DNA of 64,000 bases, taken from contig JAMJFZ010000199.1 of assembly GCA_026225945.1 (NCBI GenBank), positions 67,372,501-67,436,500 of the forward strand, written 5' to 3'. The position numbers and the translations under genes were made by a program. The notes beneath the pieces are model-generated. The model searched no databases and was not told the DNA's origin. It saw only the letters and a program-made list of their open reading frames with translations. Position 1 is the stretch's first letter; every line of letters begins with the position of its first letter. This DNA is from Cricetomys ansorgei. Taxonomy: Eukaryota > Chordata > Mammalia > Rodentia > Nesomyidae. Shown here piece after piece: positions 11,160-22,761 of the stretch.

Positions 11160-12500
11160 GTGAGTAATTTTTAATTTAGTTATTTAACACTGTTATTGTG
11201 TTGTAAGAGTTCTAGGATTGTTTTAGGTAGTAGTCCTGTGGTAAATATGCCATTTCAAGTAGTTCCCTCACATCATAGCTTTCTCATTGTTTCTACAGTG
11301 TTAGGTGCCTTTTGCCAAACCCAAGTTTCTAATTTTGTCAACTTCAGTTTATTAGGACTTTCTCTCACAGATCTGTTAGTATCAAACTAAAATGTCTTAT
11401 TTCGACACAATGTCATCTCAGTTTTTTCCCATTATCTTCTTGAAGTTTTACTCTTGTTCATATCATGTTTAATCATGATAAATATGATCCATTTTGAGTT
11501 AATTTTATAAGCATTTATGTACGTTTTGTGGCCTGGTTTCACCTGATGAAACACCCTGACAAAAGCAAGGGGACGAATGGTTTATTGGGCTTACAGTTCC
11601 AGATTACAGTCTATCATTGTGGGCAAATCAAGGCAGAGCCTCAAAGCAGCTAGACACATCACATATTCACACATAGTCAAAAACAAATACATGAATGCAT
11701 GCATTAAAAAATATTGTTCAATTTTCTTTTCTACTCCTATAAATTCAGCACCCAAACTCATGGGATTGTGCTGCCAACAGTGAGCTGGGCCTTTCAAGTT
11801 AAATTAACATAATCAAGGAAATCTCTCAGAAACATACCCATAGGACAACCTAAATTCTCTTCCTAGGTGATTCTAGATCACGTCAAGTTAACAAAACTAC
11901 TCATCACAGACTGTCTCTGCTTTCACTCTTTGCATGTGGTTACCCAGTTGTTGGAGGACCATTTGTTATTGACTATCTTTCCTGAATTATGCTACCTTTG
12001 CTCCTTTGTCAGATATTAATTGACTAGTCTATGCAGGACAATATTTGGCTATTCTATTAAATTAATCATTTCGTCTATTTTCTACCCATCAAAATCATGT
12101 AGTAATTATTACATCTTTTTAACCAGTCTTAAAATTGGGTCATGACAATCCTCAAACTTTGGTATTTTGTTGATTACGCTGGGTTATTTGTCTCTCCATA
12201 TAAACTTTATAATCTGCTTATAAATATTCACTAAGCAAATTGCTGAAACTTTATTAACAATGTATCAGGTATATGTATCTAAGTGGAAAGAAGTGTTGAA
12301 CTGACAGTATTGAATCTCTTGTTCATGAACATGGGATAATCCACCACTGATTAGTTCTTTGATTTCTTTCACCTGTGTTTGCAATGCATTTATCTTGATT
12401 TTCTCTCTATATATACTTTTATATTTATACATGAATATTTTATTTTGGAATGTGATAATATAAATGCTATCATATATTATATTTTCAGTTCTGTTTGTCC
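11160..12500 (-). mobile_element. Old L1 LINE fragment, interrupted by an MT LTR
   Basis: On the plus strand the text follows the inverted L1 segment known from ancient mammalian copies: 'gatccattttgagttaatttta', 'gcatgtggttacccagttgttggaggaccatttgtt', 'ctttgctcctttgtcagat', 'catgaacatggga' and 'tttcattt(c)...ttttggaatgtgataatataaatgctat'. It is heavily diverged with no open frame. An MT LTR occupies 11531-11909. Confidence 0.8.
11531..11909 (-). mobile_element. MT-type MaLR LTR inserted in L1
   Basis: Begins 'gatgaaacaccctgacaaaagcaaggggacgaatggtttattgggcttacag' and ends 'tcttcctaggtgattctagatcacgtcaagttaacaaaactactcatcacag', the inverted ends of an MT-class LTR. The L1 text resumes directly afterwards. 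Confidence 0.8.
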
Positions 12501-13339
12501 TGTGCTAGTGTATAGGAAAAAAATGACCCTCATATCTAAATCTTACACATTTCAGCCCTATTTTACGAGACTACATTCTTAATGATTACATCTGGATAGA
12601 TAGAATATGCCATAGGTACTTGTTGATGGCAAAGATGGGTGTAAGAAGACCCATCTGGGAAGTCTATCTGCAATCCAGGAGCTAAATCATGGTGGATAAC
12701 ACTAAAATGTTGGTAGCATTGGATGAGATGATGGTAGCGAGCAGAGACAAATGGACCTGAGTTTGAAATTTATGAAATTTTATGGAATATTTGACAGGAT
12801 CTTGTAATAATGTGCTGCTGTGGTAGCTCATCAAGGAGACACTGAGGCATTTTTTCATAGGTACAAACTCTGCCAAACCTCAGCAGAGGGAATCACCATC
12901 ATGGCAAGGGCCATGCTGGAAAGTGGAACCCTGAGCATCTAAGCTCAAGTGTTTTATTGATACTGAACTCGTCAGGTCTTCTACTGATAACACATGCAGA
13001 TAATTAGCGATCAAACATCTCCCACATAAATCTAACACCTGCAGACAATACAAAATGCCAAGACCTAGGCAGCCATTTCCCAACAGTGCACAAAACAATT
13101 ATTTTATATATAACTAAAAATAAAACTTCCATAACAGAATCTAGTAATTCAAAGTAAAAGATGAAGAAGAGAGAGAGACAAAGGTTATCACCTCTCAGGG
13201 TATTGACATGTGAGACTGGAAAAGTCAGGGCCTTGAGAGGCAGATTACATTAATAAGAGCACTTCCCATGCCACTCTCCTAGTGAATGTCTTCATACCCA
13301 GGCCACTGACTCTGCATGTGCAAAGTTTTGTTAAACTCT
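12501..13339. other. Unique noncoding DNA
   Basis: No recognised gene or repeat. The two open frames on the minus strand are not supported by any motif. Confidence 0.45.
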
Positions 13340-13490
13340 CCAAAACTCTGGGAAGAAGGCATCAGTTATGACCACATTTCAAAGAGGAAAAGAATTAAGA
13401 CTCAAACAGTCATCTTATGCAACACCATATCCTGGAACAGCAGTAGCACTAGGATTCAAAGGCACATGTGTTAAAGTAAAAGTTTGCACT
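13340..13490 (-). mobile_element. MIR SINE fragment
   Basis: 'cacatttcaaagaggaaaagaattaagactcaaacagtcatcttatgcaac...ggattcaaaggc' follows the inverted MIR core. Diverged. Confidence 0.5.
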
Positions 13491-13649
13491 GTTAAGGCCA
13501 TGTCTCAAGGATAGAAAAAATTGTCTTAGGTTTGCCCTGATTATATACATATCATATGCAATAGACAATCGAGCATCACTATTTTATCTCCAGAATTTTT
13601 AAAAACTCATTTATCTTCATTCTCAAAGTCCCCCAACTGCACTCTGGGC

Positions 13650-13900
13650 TGGGTGACGGTTGCCAATTTCTGATTGTAATCATTGTCTCGTGTTTCTCCT
13701 TCAAATGTAGCTTCTATGAGCCCCAAACTTATCTTTCTGAAATGCAAATCTAACTATCACTGTTTTGTTAAACACTTTCCCAGGAATCCAGGTTGCTTCT
13801 AGCCCACATTCTCTGAGACCACTTTTATACTACATCACTTGTGTCCCATGCTGATATCTTAATGACTTGATCTTCCAACTGTCTATCCAGCTCCACTATC
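13650..13900 (+). mobile_element. L2 LINE fragment
   Basis: 'cttatctttctgaaatgcaaatctaactatcactgttttgttaaacactttcccaggaatcc' matches the L2 segment that reads '...aaaacacaaatctgatcatgtcactcccctgcttaaaacccttcaatggctcc'. Old, no open frame. Confidence 0.6.
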
Positions 13901-14274
13901 AATTATAAAGTCAGAAAGGAGTTGGAGTATTCTCTATTAAATCAGTAAATAAATACAGCCAAAATACAAATGGAAAATTTTAAGTTGAAAATCACAGAAA
14001 GAAAACATTGGTTAGCAAAACTTTGGGCTATATTGAGCATTTCTCATCTAAACACTACTGAGAATATAGCTTCAAATCTCATCCTTCCTTTTATAGGTTT
14101 CTCCACTGTTCAATGTCCTACTAGAATCAGTGACCACACAGCATTTTTCACATAATGGACACTATGGCTCTTTCTCCTTTCCTATTTAGCTCAGCTCATC
14201 ACAAATAGATTAGAGCTCAGCCAGTCAGTCCTGAAATGAAAAAGACAGGTCTTAGGCTGTTTCCCTTTGCTAGA

Positions 14275-14455
14275 CACTAGGCAAAACACTTCATGGAGAC
14301 TCTCTAACTTGTCTTATATCTGAAGAACTTAGTGTTTCCACTGCATAAGTAGTAATACTGACTACAGCATTTAAGTAACTTGAAAAAAGTCACAAAACTA
14401 ACATGTACGGGGCTTGGATTCAGAGCTGGCCAGTCCACCTTTCTGGACCACCAAA
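14275..14455 (-). mobile_element. MIR SINE fragment
   Basis: 'catttaagtaacttgaaaaaagtcacaaaactaacatgtacggggcttggattcagagctgg' follows the inverted MIR core and 3' region. Confidence 0.6.
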
Positions 14456-14626
14456 CCCCAATGTTCCAAAAGAGGCCCAGAACATGGTCAGCGTTTATCC
14501 ATTAGAGTGACCTTATCACAGAACCTTCCTGTTCATCTTTGTGCTGACATAGCTGCTGCACATTTCTGAACTAAATCTCTATCATCTTTCCAATTCCACA
14601 GTTCCCTAATATTCTTGTAATATATC

Positions 14627-15040
14627 TATCTTAATTAGGCTTTTTTCCCTTTGGTGTGAATAAAACACTATGATCAAAAGCAACCTGGGGAGGAAGGGGT
14701 TTACTTCATCTTACATCCCCAGGTAATAGTTCATCAGTGAGGAAAGGCAGGGCAAGAAGTTGGAAGAAGCAGGAATTCAAGCAAAACCACAAGGGAACCT
14801 GTTTCCTGGCTGGCTCACCACGGCTTTCTCAGACTGCTTTCTTATACCATCCAGGACCACCAGCTCAGGTGTGGCATCACCCACAGTTGGCTGAGCCCTT
14901 GTACATCAATCACTAATTGACAAAATGCAAATTGTCTGTAGGCCAATCTGATAGTGGAATCTTCTCAATTGTAATTCCCTCTTCTCAGATAATTCTAGCT
15001 TGAATCAAGTTGACAAAAACCCAATTAGGATAGTATTCAC
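14627..15040 (-). mobile_element. MT-type MaLR LTR (near complete)
   Basis: Inverted MT LTR from 'cttaattaggcttttttccctttggtgtgaataaaacactatgatcaaaagcaacctggggaggaaggggttta' through 'ggaccaccagctcaggtgtggcatcacccacagttggctgagccct' to 'ctcagataattctagcttgaatcaagttgacaaaa'. About 410 bases, near full length. No internal genes on either side, so solitary. Confidence 0.9.
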
Positions 15041-16109
15041 ATTTTTGGTTTTGGTTTTTTGGTTGCTTTGTTTTTCATTTTAAGATAAACAAAGTGTGAA
15101 CTTGTATTTTAATATCAAGAAATTCTCTGGTATATTCCTGCATACCCTATGACACCACTGAAGATTGTTTTTTTTTAATTCTAAAATTAAGGATATATTT
15201 ATAGGACAGCAAAGATATATGCTAGAGGAATTCTAAAGTTTGAGGTCTTGAGGGTAGACAAAGAAATCACAGAAGCTGCAAACACAATAGGAGCTGCAGG
15301 TCGTAGAGATGAACACTGAGGTCCAGAGTGTGTAGTAAAAAGGTAACTGACACCTTGGTCAGTGGTAGATCATGTGACTGCAAACATCTTCCTGACTGTA
15401 GAATGACTCTTCCACATTTTCTAAAGATGCCACTCCTCCAAAAGGACAGGACATGAGTTATTCATCATTATGTCCCAGTGTCCTCAAAATTGCCTAACAC
15501 CAACAAATATCAGAAAAATACCTGATGTGTTCTCATTATTTCCATAAAATTGTCTACCACAAGGCATCAGTCTTCTTTAGAAATCAATCATGTACAAAGC
15601 TCATCATAGGAACAGATATTTCTTTGGGGTACTGCTGAGAGGTCACTGGCAAATACTGCTCCTTCACACAGAGTATTGTAAGTGCTATGATTAGCCTAAC
15701 ACCCTCAACATTTCCCACTTAAGTTCAAAAGCAACAACAACAGCAATTAAACCATGCCAGCAGAATCATGATCTTCACTGTGTAAGAGAAGATGTTCCCA
15801 CTCAATAAGCAAAGTGGTAAAAAATAAGTCCAGAAAAGGAGCAGGGTAAGGAGTGGAGCCCAGAGACAAGATCACTTGCAGCAAGGTCCATGTGCTATTC
15901 TCAGCTCTTCTGGAGCAAAGGAGTGTGGTGGTCCCTGAGAAAACACCGAACTTAAACATTCAGACTCATCTACAGCAAACAAGCTGTTATCCTTGTGACA
16001 TCTTACAAGATATTTAACCTTCATACACCCCAACTTGCCAATCTGTATAACATAGAAAATTATGCTGGTCCTATCAAGCAAGGTGTAAATTAAATTGCAT
16101 ACTGTGATG
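15041..16109. other. Unique noncoding DNA with T-rich patch
   Basis: A TTTTGG/TTTTTGG-rich patch lies at about 15,042-15,080 and may be a worn SINE tail. Otherwise nothing recognised. Confidence 0.4.
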
Positions 16110-16465
16110 CCACCTTTCCACTACTATAACAAACACTTGAAATAAACCAATTTAAAGAAAGGAAGTGTTTATTTGGATTATAGCTTCAGGGGTTTTAGTC
16201 TGTGGATGACAGACCCTCTTGGGTCAGTTTGGAAGGGTGGCTGTGGCATCACATTATATTATGGTAGGAACATGTGGCAGGAGAAGCTGCCCACTTTATA
16301 GAGGCCAGAAAACAGAGCCAGACTCAGAGAGACAACCAATAATTCCATTCAAGGAAAACCCCAATCACACAACTTCTGCTCAGCCCCACCTTTTAACGAT
16401 GGCTCTACCTCTTATCAATAATACTAAACAGCTGCTGTTCATTGGGTTATAGGATCTTTGCTCCA
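16110..16465 (-). mobile_element. MaLR LTR (ORR1/MST-like), diverged
   Basis: 'actataacaaacacttgaaataaaccaatttaaagaaaggaagtgtttatttggattatagcttcaggggttttagtc' is the inverted 3' end of a mammalian MaLR LTR. It is followed by 'gaggccagaaaacagagccag' and 'cagccccaccttttaacgatgg'. Confidence 0.75.
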
Positions 16466-16566
16466 TAAAAGTCATCAATATACTGTTCATATCTCTAAAG
16501 TAAAAATGTGTTCCCAGAGAGCCCATGAGGAATCCCGTGGCTATGTAAGCGATAGAGTCCTGTCTA

Positions 16567-16600
16567 CATCTACTGCATGTAGATGCATGCATCTACTGCA
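16567..16600. repeat. Short palindrome with direct repeats
   Basis: CATCTACTGCA occurs at 16567-16577 and 16590-16600. Between and across them, 16579-16596 is a perfect 18-base palindrome (GTAGATGCATGCATCTAC). Confidence 0.9.
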
Positions 16601-17885
16601 GGGCTGTATGGGTGCTTGGATGGTCCAGAAAGGCAGCCACAGTGAATAAGGCAGATAAGCAGTATAGACATTGGGCAAAAACATCAAGACCAGTGCTATT
16701 AAAATTGAAAGGCTAAGTTTTGAAAATGTCTTTTTGGCAGGCAGCCCAAGTGTTTAAGTCACTGAGTTGGCCAGGTTCTTCCCAATGGTCAATCCTTCAA
16801 GCCTAAATACTGGCACAGGTACAGGTAAGCAGATTATTGGAACACAGCCACATATCAGGAGTCCATTTTCTTCTTCATCCATCAAATGGAAAGTGTCTGT
16901 CCTAAATCCACCCCCTTGAACGGTGGCTTTTAAGAGATTTAGAGTTTTAGTGCCTCTGGCAAGGATTATAAATGACCATCAAATCCTACCATCTTCTCTG
17001 AAAGAGACCAGGATGTTTATCTGTTTGACCTATCTACTGAATAGAGGGAGGAACTAGGGCCAATCAAACTGTAAAATTGTCCTGATATTACAAATTGGGG
17101 AACTGTAAAACCAGGGCAAGAGCTAAAGCCAAGCTGTATATCTTTTCACCCTGTTATCATTCAGGACTAAATAACACAGAGAGACATTCTGTAACCACAG
17201 CCTGACACGAAGTTCTTGTGGGAAAGTGTCTCTTCAGTGTTTTTGTGATTCCACACAGAGGGTACCACAGAACTTAGAAGGGATAGGAATGAAGGATATC
17301 CATGGACCTACTGTGTGTCTGCTGCTCTCCTTTGCACTCTGCACAAGACTACAGACTCTGACTGTGTAGACTCTGCTTCTCACCACAACTCACATCTTGG
17401 CATGCAGCAGAAATCAATGAACGCGTTGAATAACTTGAGCAATCTCACTCAAATCTGAGATAACCACTGAGTACTAAGTTACAAATCAGAAAACAAAAGC
17501 TCAGTTTCATTAAATGATTTTCTAAGAGCCAGTGCAGATATTAATGTAGGACCTAGAAATAATTTTATGACCTTCAGAAAGGGAAAGTCCTTGAAATATC
17601 TACTTCAATGTACAAATAAGATTGCTCCCAACTAAGAAGCATTGTGTTGTCCATACACAGGTCTTTGCAAAGTGCTCCTGAAGTGGACTGCATCTCAAAG
17701 CCGTTACATACTGTCTTCGCTTATTTGCTCAGCAAATTCCTTATGGTAGAGGAAAAATATTAACTACACCTGTGCATGAATAACCCAGCAGTCATCAAAG
17801 ATTGCATTCATAGAATTCCAAATTAAACAGGCTTTTGCATGCTTTAAACTTCAAGTATTTAATCTGATATCATCTTTTAAGATTC
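16601..17885. other. Unique noncoding DNA
   Basis: No recognised gene or repeat over about 1.3 kb. Confidence 0.45.
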
Positions 17886-17960
17886 CTAGGGATATAAATC
17901 AGTGGTAGAGCACTTCCTTAGTATGTGAAAGATCCTGGGTTTAATCTTCAGCATGGAAAG
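17886..17960 (+). mobile_element. ID SINE
   Basis: 'tagggatataaatcagtggtagagcacttccttagtatgtgaaagatcctgggtttaatcttcagca' is the ID consensus derived from a tRNA-Ala-like/BC1 sequence, with A and B box-like segments. Diverged; a retroposon rather than a working tRNA gene. Confidence 0.88.
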
Positions 17961-18419
17961 AGAAGATTCTGGACATCTATGTACAATATAGGTGCAATAA
18001 CATGTAATAATGGGAAATTACATCTGTTATCTCATTAATCCTCATAATAAATTAATCTGTAGGGGTCTATTATTACTATAACAAAGTTAGTTTTACAACT
18101 GTGATAACTGAGTGACAGAATTTTGAAATTCTAAAAGACCAATTACCTCTACATCCAGGTCTCCTTATTCTTGCTGTAATTATTGTCCTTGTGAAAGGAT
18201 AAGTAGATGAGTATAAGAGCAGATGGATAGATAAGCAGATGGGGGAGTGAAAGAGACTAGAATTAATTAATAGAGATAGTGTAGTGTGGAGAGTTAGCAT
18301 CCAAGGATTAAGCTTCACCCGTAATTCACAATCTGAATATCTATGATTGTCATTCAGTAACACTGATCTGGAGGGAGGTCAGGAATGGTGATTATATGAG
18401 CAGTCCCATAGCCAGCTAC
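17961..18419. other. Unique noncoding DNA
   Basis: Nothing recognised. Confidence 0.4.
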
Positions 18420-18575
18420 ACCTAGAAGCCATGTGACTTTGTGAGTAGTTTCTCTATTCTCAATTTATATTTTTTAAAAAAACTAAAATATATCCATTAT
18501 CTACTCATAAGAGTGTGTGAGGATCCGGTGGTATTCTGGCACATAGAAGGCACTCAGCAAGCATATGGTGAGATA
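18420..18575 (+). mobile_element. MIR SINE fragment
   Basis: 'agccatgtgactttgtgagtagtttctctattctcaattt' followed by 'gagtgtgtgagga...tctggcacatagaaggcactcagcaagcat' follows MIR from its core to its 3' end. Confidence 0.7.
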
Positions 18576-18609
18576 TAAGTGACTCAACAACAAAGTGTTT
18601 TTCCTCTCA

Positions 18610-18900
18610 TCAAAGTGATCTCTGCAAAAGCCAGGATTTGGGGTGTCCTATAAAATCATCCCATCACCTAACTGCAAAGTCCCCAGAAACATGTTAAGCC
18701 CACATGCATATCATTGAACATGTAGCAGAAATGTTCTCCCTCTTGTACATTCAAGTCATCCAGCTGGATTAAGAGCTAATTGTGATCCACAAAGCCATGT
18801 AGTCTCCCTAATCCTTTGTTGTCTTTGAACTAGAGGTTTGCAATTTTCTAAAAAACAAATGTATTTCTGGAAAGGTTGAGAGGAGCAAGGAGAAAGTATT
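18610..18900. other. Unique block, candidate conserved noncoding element
   Basis: Free of recognised repeats and containing closely packed developmental-type motifs: GGATTAA, GCTAATTG, CCTAATCC, CCTTTGTTGTCTTTGAA. This is a pattern-based suggestion only; no conservation data are available here. Confidence 0.25.
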
Positions 18901-20429
18901 TTTTGTCACCTAGAGATTGCAAGCTTCAACAGCCATTTAGCTTCCTCTTAAATGTCCTGGTTCAATCTGGGGAGGGGGCTTTCGCTGAGCTTCAGTGGGA
19001 AGTCCTACCCTCAAGTTCATGAGCTGATGAGTTGTGGTTCTCTCCCAGTCTGAACTGTGCAGCTCCACCAGTTCCAAATGATAAATCTGTCTTCATTGAG
19101 AGACAGAGTTATCATAAATCCTCTTAAACTTCATCTTCAGAATACAGGACAAATTGTGGGTCTTCCATATTTCCTCCCAGCTCTTTAGAAGTGTATTTTT
19201 CGCATCAAAGGATGCTCCTGCTTTAGGAGAGAGAGCAAAATGCCCCACCTTTATGTTCTACATGTACCAGTTCTCCAGAGACAAAGGGAGGCTGGACAGT
19301 GGAGATCTGTTCCATACTCCCTTTCTTCCTTGAGTTGTTCTCCATTTCTTTCATGTCTGACATGGAAAGATGAAACACAGGAAGTCCCAGGGAAATCATC
19401 CTGGAATAATTTCAGGAGAATATTGTGACAAAAAGGTAGATGTAAAAAGGGGGGGGGGGAATTAGAGGAACTGAGAGAAAGGTAGAATTGGGAAGGTAGA
19501 AGAATAAAGGGATAGGTAGAATGTTTCATGAAAGGAGAGGAGTGATAATCCAATCTCCATTTACACATTCATGATGAGTGAGAGCCAAATACAAAAGACC
19601 TGAGTACAGAATCAATATATGCCAACATAAGGAAAGAAAAGTCAGGCAATGCAGGGATGGTGAGGAGCACCAGGCATCATCTCCATCACCAAGCCAGCAT
19701 GAAGGTTGAAGAAGGAAGGCTGGGGAATAAACCAGAACACCATGGAGGGTACCAGAACTCAAGAGCATGGGCATGCCATTCTGGTTCCTATGACTGAGTT
19801 TCTTACACCACAGTATACAAGCCAATGGCCTCAATACCATCACAGATGGATACTGAAAATCGAGCTTCCCCACAGCTAAATGAATAGACACAACACTATG
19901 CATGGGCTACTCCAGGTGATTTCTGTCTGCCTGGCACTAGCAACTTCCATCAGGAACTGGAGGAAGAAGGAAGGGTTTTTAGCAGGAGATTGCTGCCCAA
20001 GTTTCATATTACAAAGCTTTCTGCATCCTTTATGCTTTACAGGATTTACATAAGCCATCTATCCATATATAAATTAGCATGGTCTAGTTTATGTATTGTT
20101 TTCATACTAAATTGTAAGCCCCCTGATGGTGGAAAACGCTGTTACTGTTGTTATTTTCCTGTTCCCCTGTGCAGCAATAGTAGTGAACACAAAGCCACTT
20201 GCCACATGGCAGGAACCCAACATTTGCTGAGTGATTCATGTTGAGATACATATGGGTGTCCGAATGGCAAGTTAGAGGATGAAAGTCTAAGGCAAATTAT
20301 CAAATTCTAAGATGAGCCAGATGAGTGAATAAAAAGACAGCCAAGGTTACTATTGAGAGAATTTTTACAGAAGTGGAAAGTCCCGCAAGAGAATGACTGG
20401 TTATGAGAGGGATGACTATTAGGCCAGAA
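18901..20429. other. Noncoding DNA with G11 run
   Basis: G11 at 19449-19459. Overlapping open frames of 100-125 codons on the minus strand (19251-19568, 19526-19903) show no domain or codon pattern typical of protein and are not called. Confidence 0.4.
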
Positions 20430-20640
20430 GTGGCCAGAGAATATCCTATTTGCTTTCTTGCACCACATTATAGCAAACCTGGCCTCCTGCCTGTCTATGT
20501 ATAAAGCTTTATTGGAACACAGTCATAGCTGTTTGTTTATGTGTTGTCTACCAATTTCTCACTCTAAGAGGAGAGTTAAGGAGCAGTGACAGAAGCCATA
20601 TGGGCAACAAAACCTGAAATATGAACTATCTTCATATACC
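20430..20640 (-). mobile_element. Charlie-like (hAT) DNA transposon fragment
   Basis: 'ataaagctttattggaacacagtcatagctgtttgtttatgtgttgtctaccaatttctc' followed by 'gagagttaaggagcagtgacagaagccatatgggcaacaaaacctgaaatatgaactatc' follows the common mammalian repeat that reads 'aaactttattggaacacagccac...tttacgtattgtctatgg...gcagagttgagtagttgcgacagagaccgtatgg'. The exact subfamily was not determined. Confidence 0.7.
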
Positions 20641-21719
20641 CCCAAAGTGGGAGCTCATTTACTTTTCTGCTATTTAAAGAGTAACACTGAACTCAGAGAA
20701 AGGCACAAATGGTAATTCTCAACTGGCATATAGTTCATTATGTTAAAAAAAAAAAAAGAACCATGAGATTTTTGATATGTAAAACTTCCAACTTGCTCAA
20801 GTGATCATTGATTCCTGGGTCTAAAATTCCTTTCACAGAAGAGGTCAGATTTAAAAGGTAGAGCCTAGGATTCTGAATCTGCTCCACTTCTAGAAAAATT
20901 ACCCCAGAACAAAAGGAGATAAAGAGAGCTATCTATCTCTGAAGCCCTGTGAGGGGTAAGAGGTACTCTACAGAAGGCACTGGTGATGGAACAAAGCCAG
21001 ATGTCACAGACTTGAACCATGATGCCACTGACATCAAGGATCCATAAGGGCCAGTCCTCAGGCATGACGGAGTCCGTGCACACTAGTCCAGAGCCCCTGC
21101 TCACAGTTGCCAGATTATCACAGAAAAGAAAACCAGATAAATGAGGCAGAAATGGCAGAGAAGAGGGGTAAGGCAATGGTGTCAGAGTCAATAGTAAACT
21201 TTTAGGACTTCACAATCTTTTAATCATATAGTTGAGCAGGCACTTCAGAGACCGTCTGAATCCTTCTCAGTCTACCGCAGAGAAGATTATGACCACCTGA
21301 GCAGCCACTATGGGAATGTACTACCTCACCAACGGTGTCACTGAGGACCAGAAAAATCATGAAACACAGGCGGTATAGATTCCCATTTTGGAGATGGAAT
21401 CAAATGTTCAGTCTATCCCATCCTCTTGAAAGACAACTCCATCCTGAATCTCAGATCTTTACAGACTCTGGTTTAAATGTAGACTAAGGAAGAGGCCAAC
21501 AGGGTCTTGATATGCTGCAGCCAAAACTTGCAAATCTTGAGATCTCAGGTTTCCTGTCTTCTGATCTAGACCAAAGGGAGACCAAGAGAAAAAGAGACTC
21601 CCTTTAAAATCTGTAAGATTCGCTTTTCTATGGTGATTAGACATCGTTGCTGGGTCCAGACTGTCTTGATAGGAATGCAGATAACCTGAAATAGCTACTA
21701 GGTATACCATACTGTTGCT
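20641..21719. other. Unique noncoding DNA with A13 run
   Basis: A13 at 20745-20757. Nothing else recognised. Confidence 0.4.
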
Positions 21720-22080
21720 TGGTTCCTTCAGCTGTAGAATGAATATAACAATAGAAGTTTCCTCTTAAGCTTTTCATGGGAACTGATTTAATATATGCAC
21801 AAGCACTTTGAATGGAGCCAGGCTGTGAGTGTTATTGTTCATTTGCTCAACTAGCAGTTTAAACCCTTACTGCAAATGGTGCATTGTGCTAAGCACTTTC
21901 AACTCATTACCCATTCCTTGCCAAATCTATTTTATTCATTATTCCTTTGGTTTCCATTCACCAACACACTGGTTCCTATAAGACAGATTTAGTACCCTAG
22001 TTTTGCAGATGAGGACATTGAGGCCAGTGTCTGTAAGGGAATAATTTGTTCATAGAAAGTAGAGGAGGCTGGAATGGTAC
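21720..22080. mobile_element. MIR-like fragments
   Basis: 21,720-21,860 reads like a forward MIR ('ccttcagctgtagaatgaatataacaatagaa'). 21,965-22,080 reads like an inverted one ('ttttgcagatgaggacattgaggcc'). Both are diverged. Confidence 0.4.
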
Positions 22081-22265
22081 ATTCCATGGACTAGCTGGAT
22101 TCAAAGGAGAGAGGGAACCCTGTGTTATACTGCAGCATTTGAAACAGCCACAAATCATGAGTCTCAACTTTCTCCCAGGCCCAAAACAAGAGTGTAGATG
22201 AAAAGTCACCCATGCTCTAAGAGTCAAGGCAGAAGTTCTTAAAGAAGAAACCAAAGGCCTCACTT

Positions 22266-22761
22266 TGTTTATGTGCTCAGAGACCCCATTTTGTGTATGT
22301 GCTCACGGTCCTGACCGGGGCCTGACTTGGACCTGACCTTGCAGGCTTTAATCCCAGGCCATAACACACAGCCCCTGTCTCCCCCAACACACACTTTCAA
22401 GGCAATCAATCTCATCCAGCCAGGTAAACTATCTCATCCGGCCAGGTAGCCCTAAAGGCCATAAAATCAGATGCCTTAACTCTAATGACTAACTTGCCAG
22501 GTATAGCCCAAGAATGTGGACAGTTAGCCCCTGGGGCACTTGTAACTGCATCTCTATTCACCAATTAGAAACCAGACTACCTCACCTATGTGGAACCTCC
22601 TCCTTTTTTGTCAATAAAAGAAGCTGTAATTCTCTGTTCAGGGTTTGCCATCTTCCATGGTGTCTGACTCCAGCATGCTAGTTTTTCTCAGCAGAATAAG
22701 AGTGCCTTTACTTTTTGCATACGTGTTCTCTCTGGTCCTTGGGGGGCAAATTTTGGACTCA
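22266..22761 (+). mobile_element. Solitary endogenous retrovirus LTR (class I-like)
   Basis: About 500 bases shaped like a retroviral LTR: a U3-like part with two imperfect tandem duplications (22265-22279/22291-22305; 22409-22430/22431-22452), a CCAAT box at 22561-22565, AATAAA at 22613-22618 in the position seen in gammaretrovirus-like R regions, and a U5-like end rich in 'ctctggtccttgggggg'. The possible termini are TG at 22266 and CA at 22760-22761. No clean target-site duplication is visible (CACT occurs just outside both ends). No gag, pol or env is attached, so it is an inactive relic. Confidence 0.7.

Noticed and set aside
17886..17960. tRNA-like sequence with A/B-box resemblance
   Set aside because: It is an ID SINE. 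It lacks an intact cloverleaf and is diverged.
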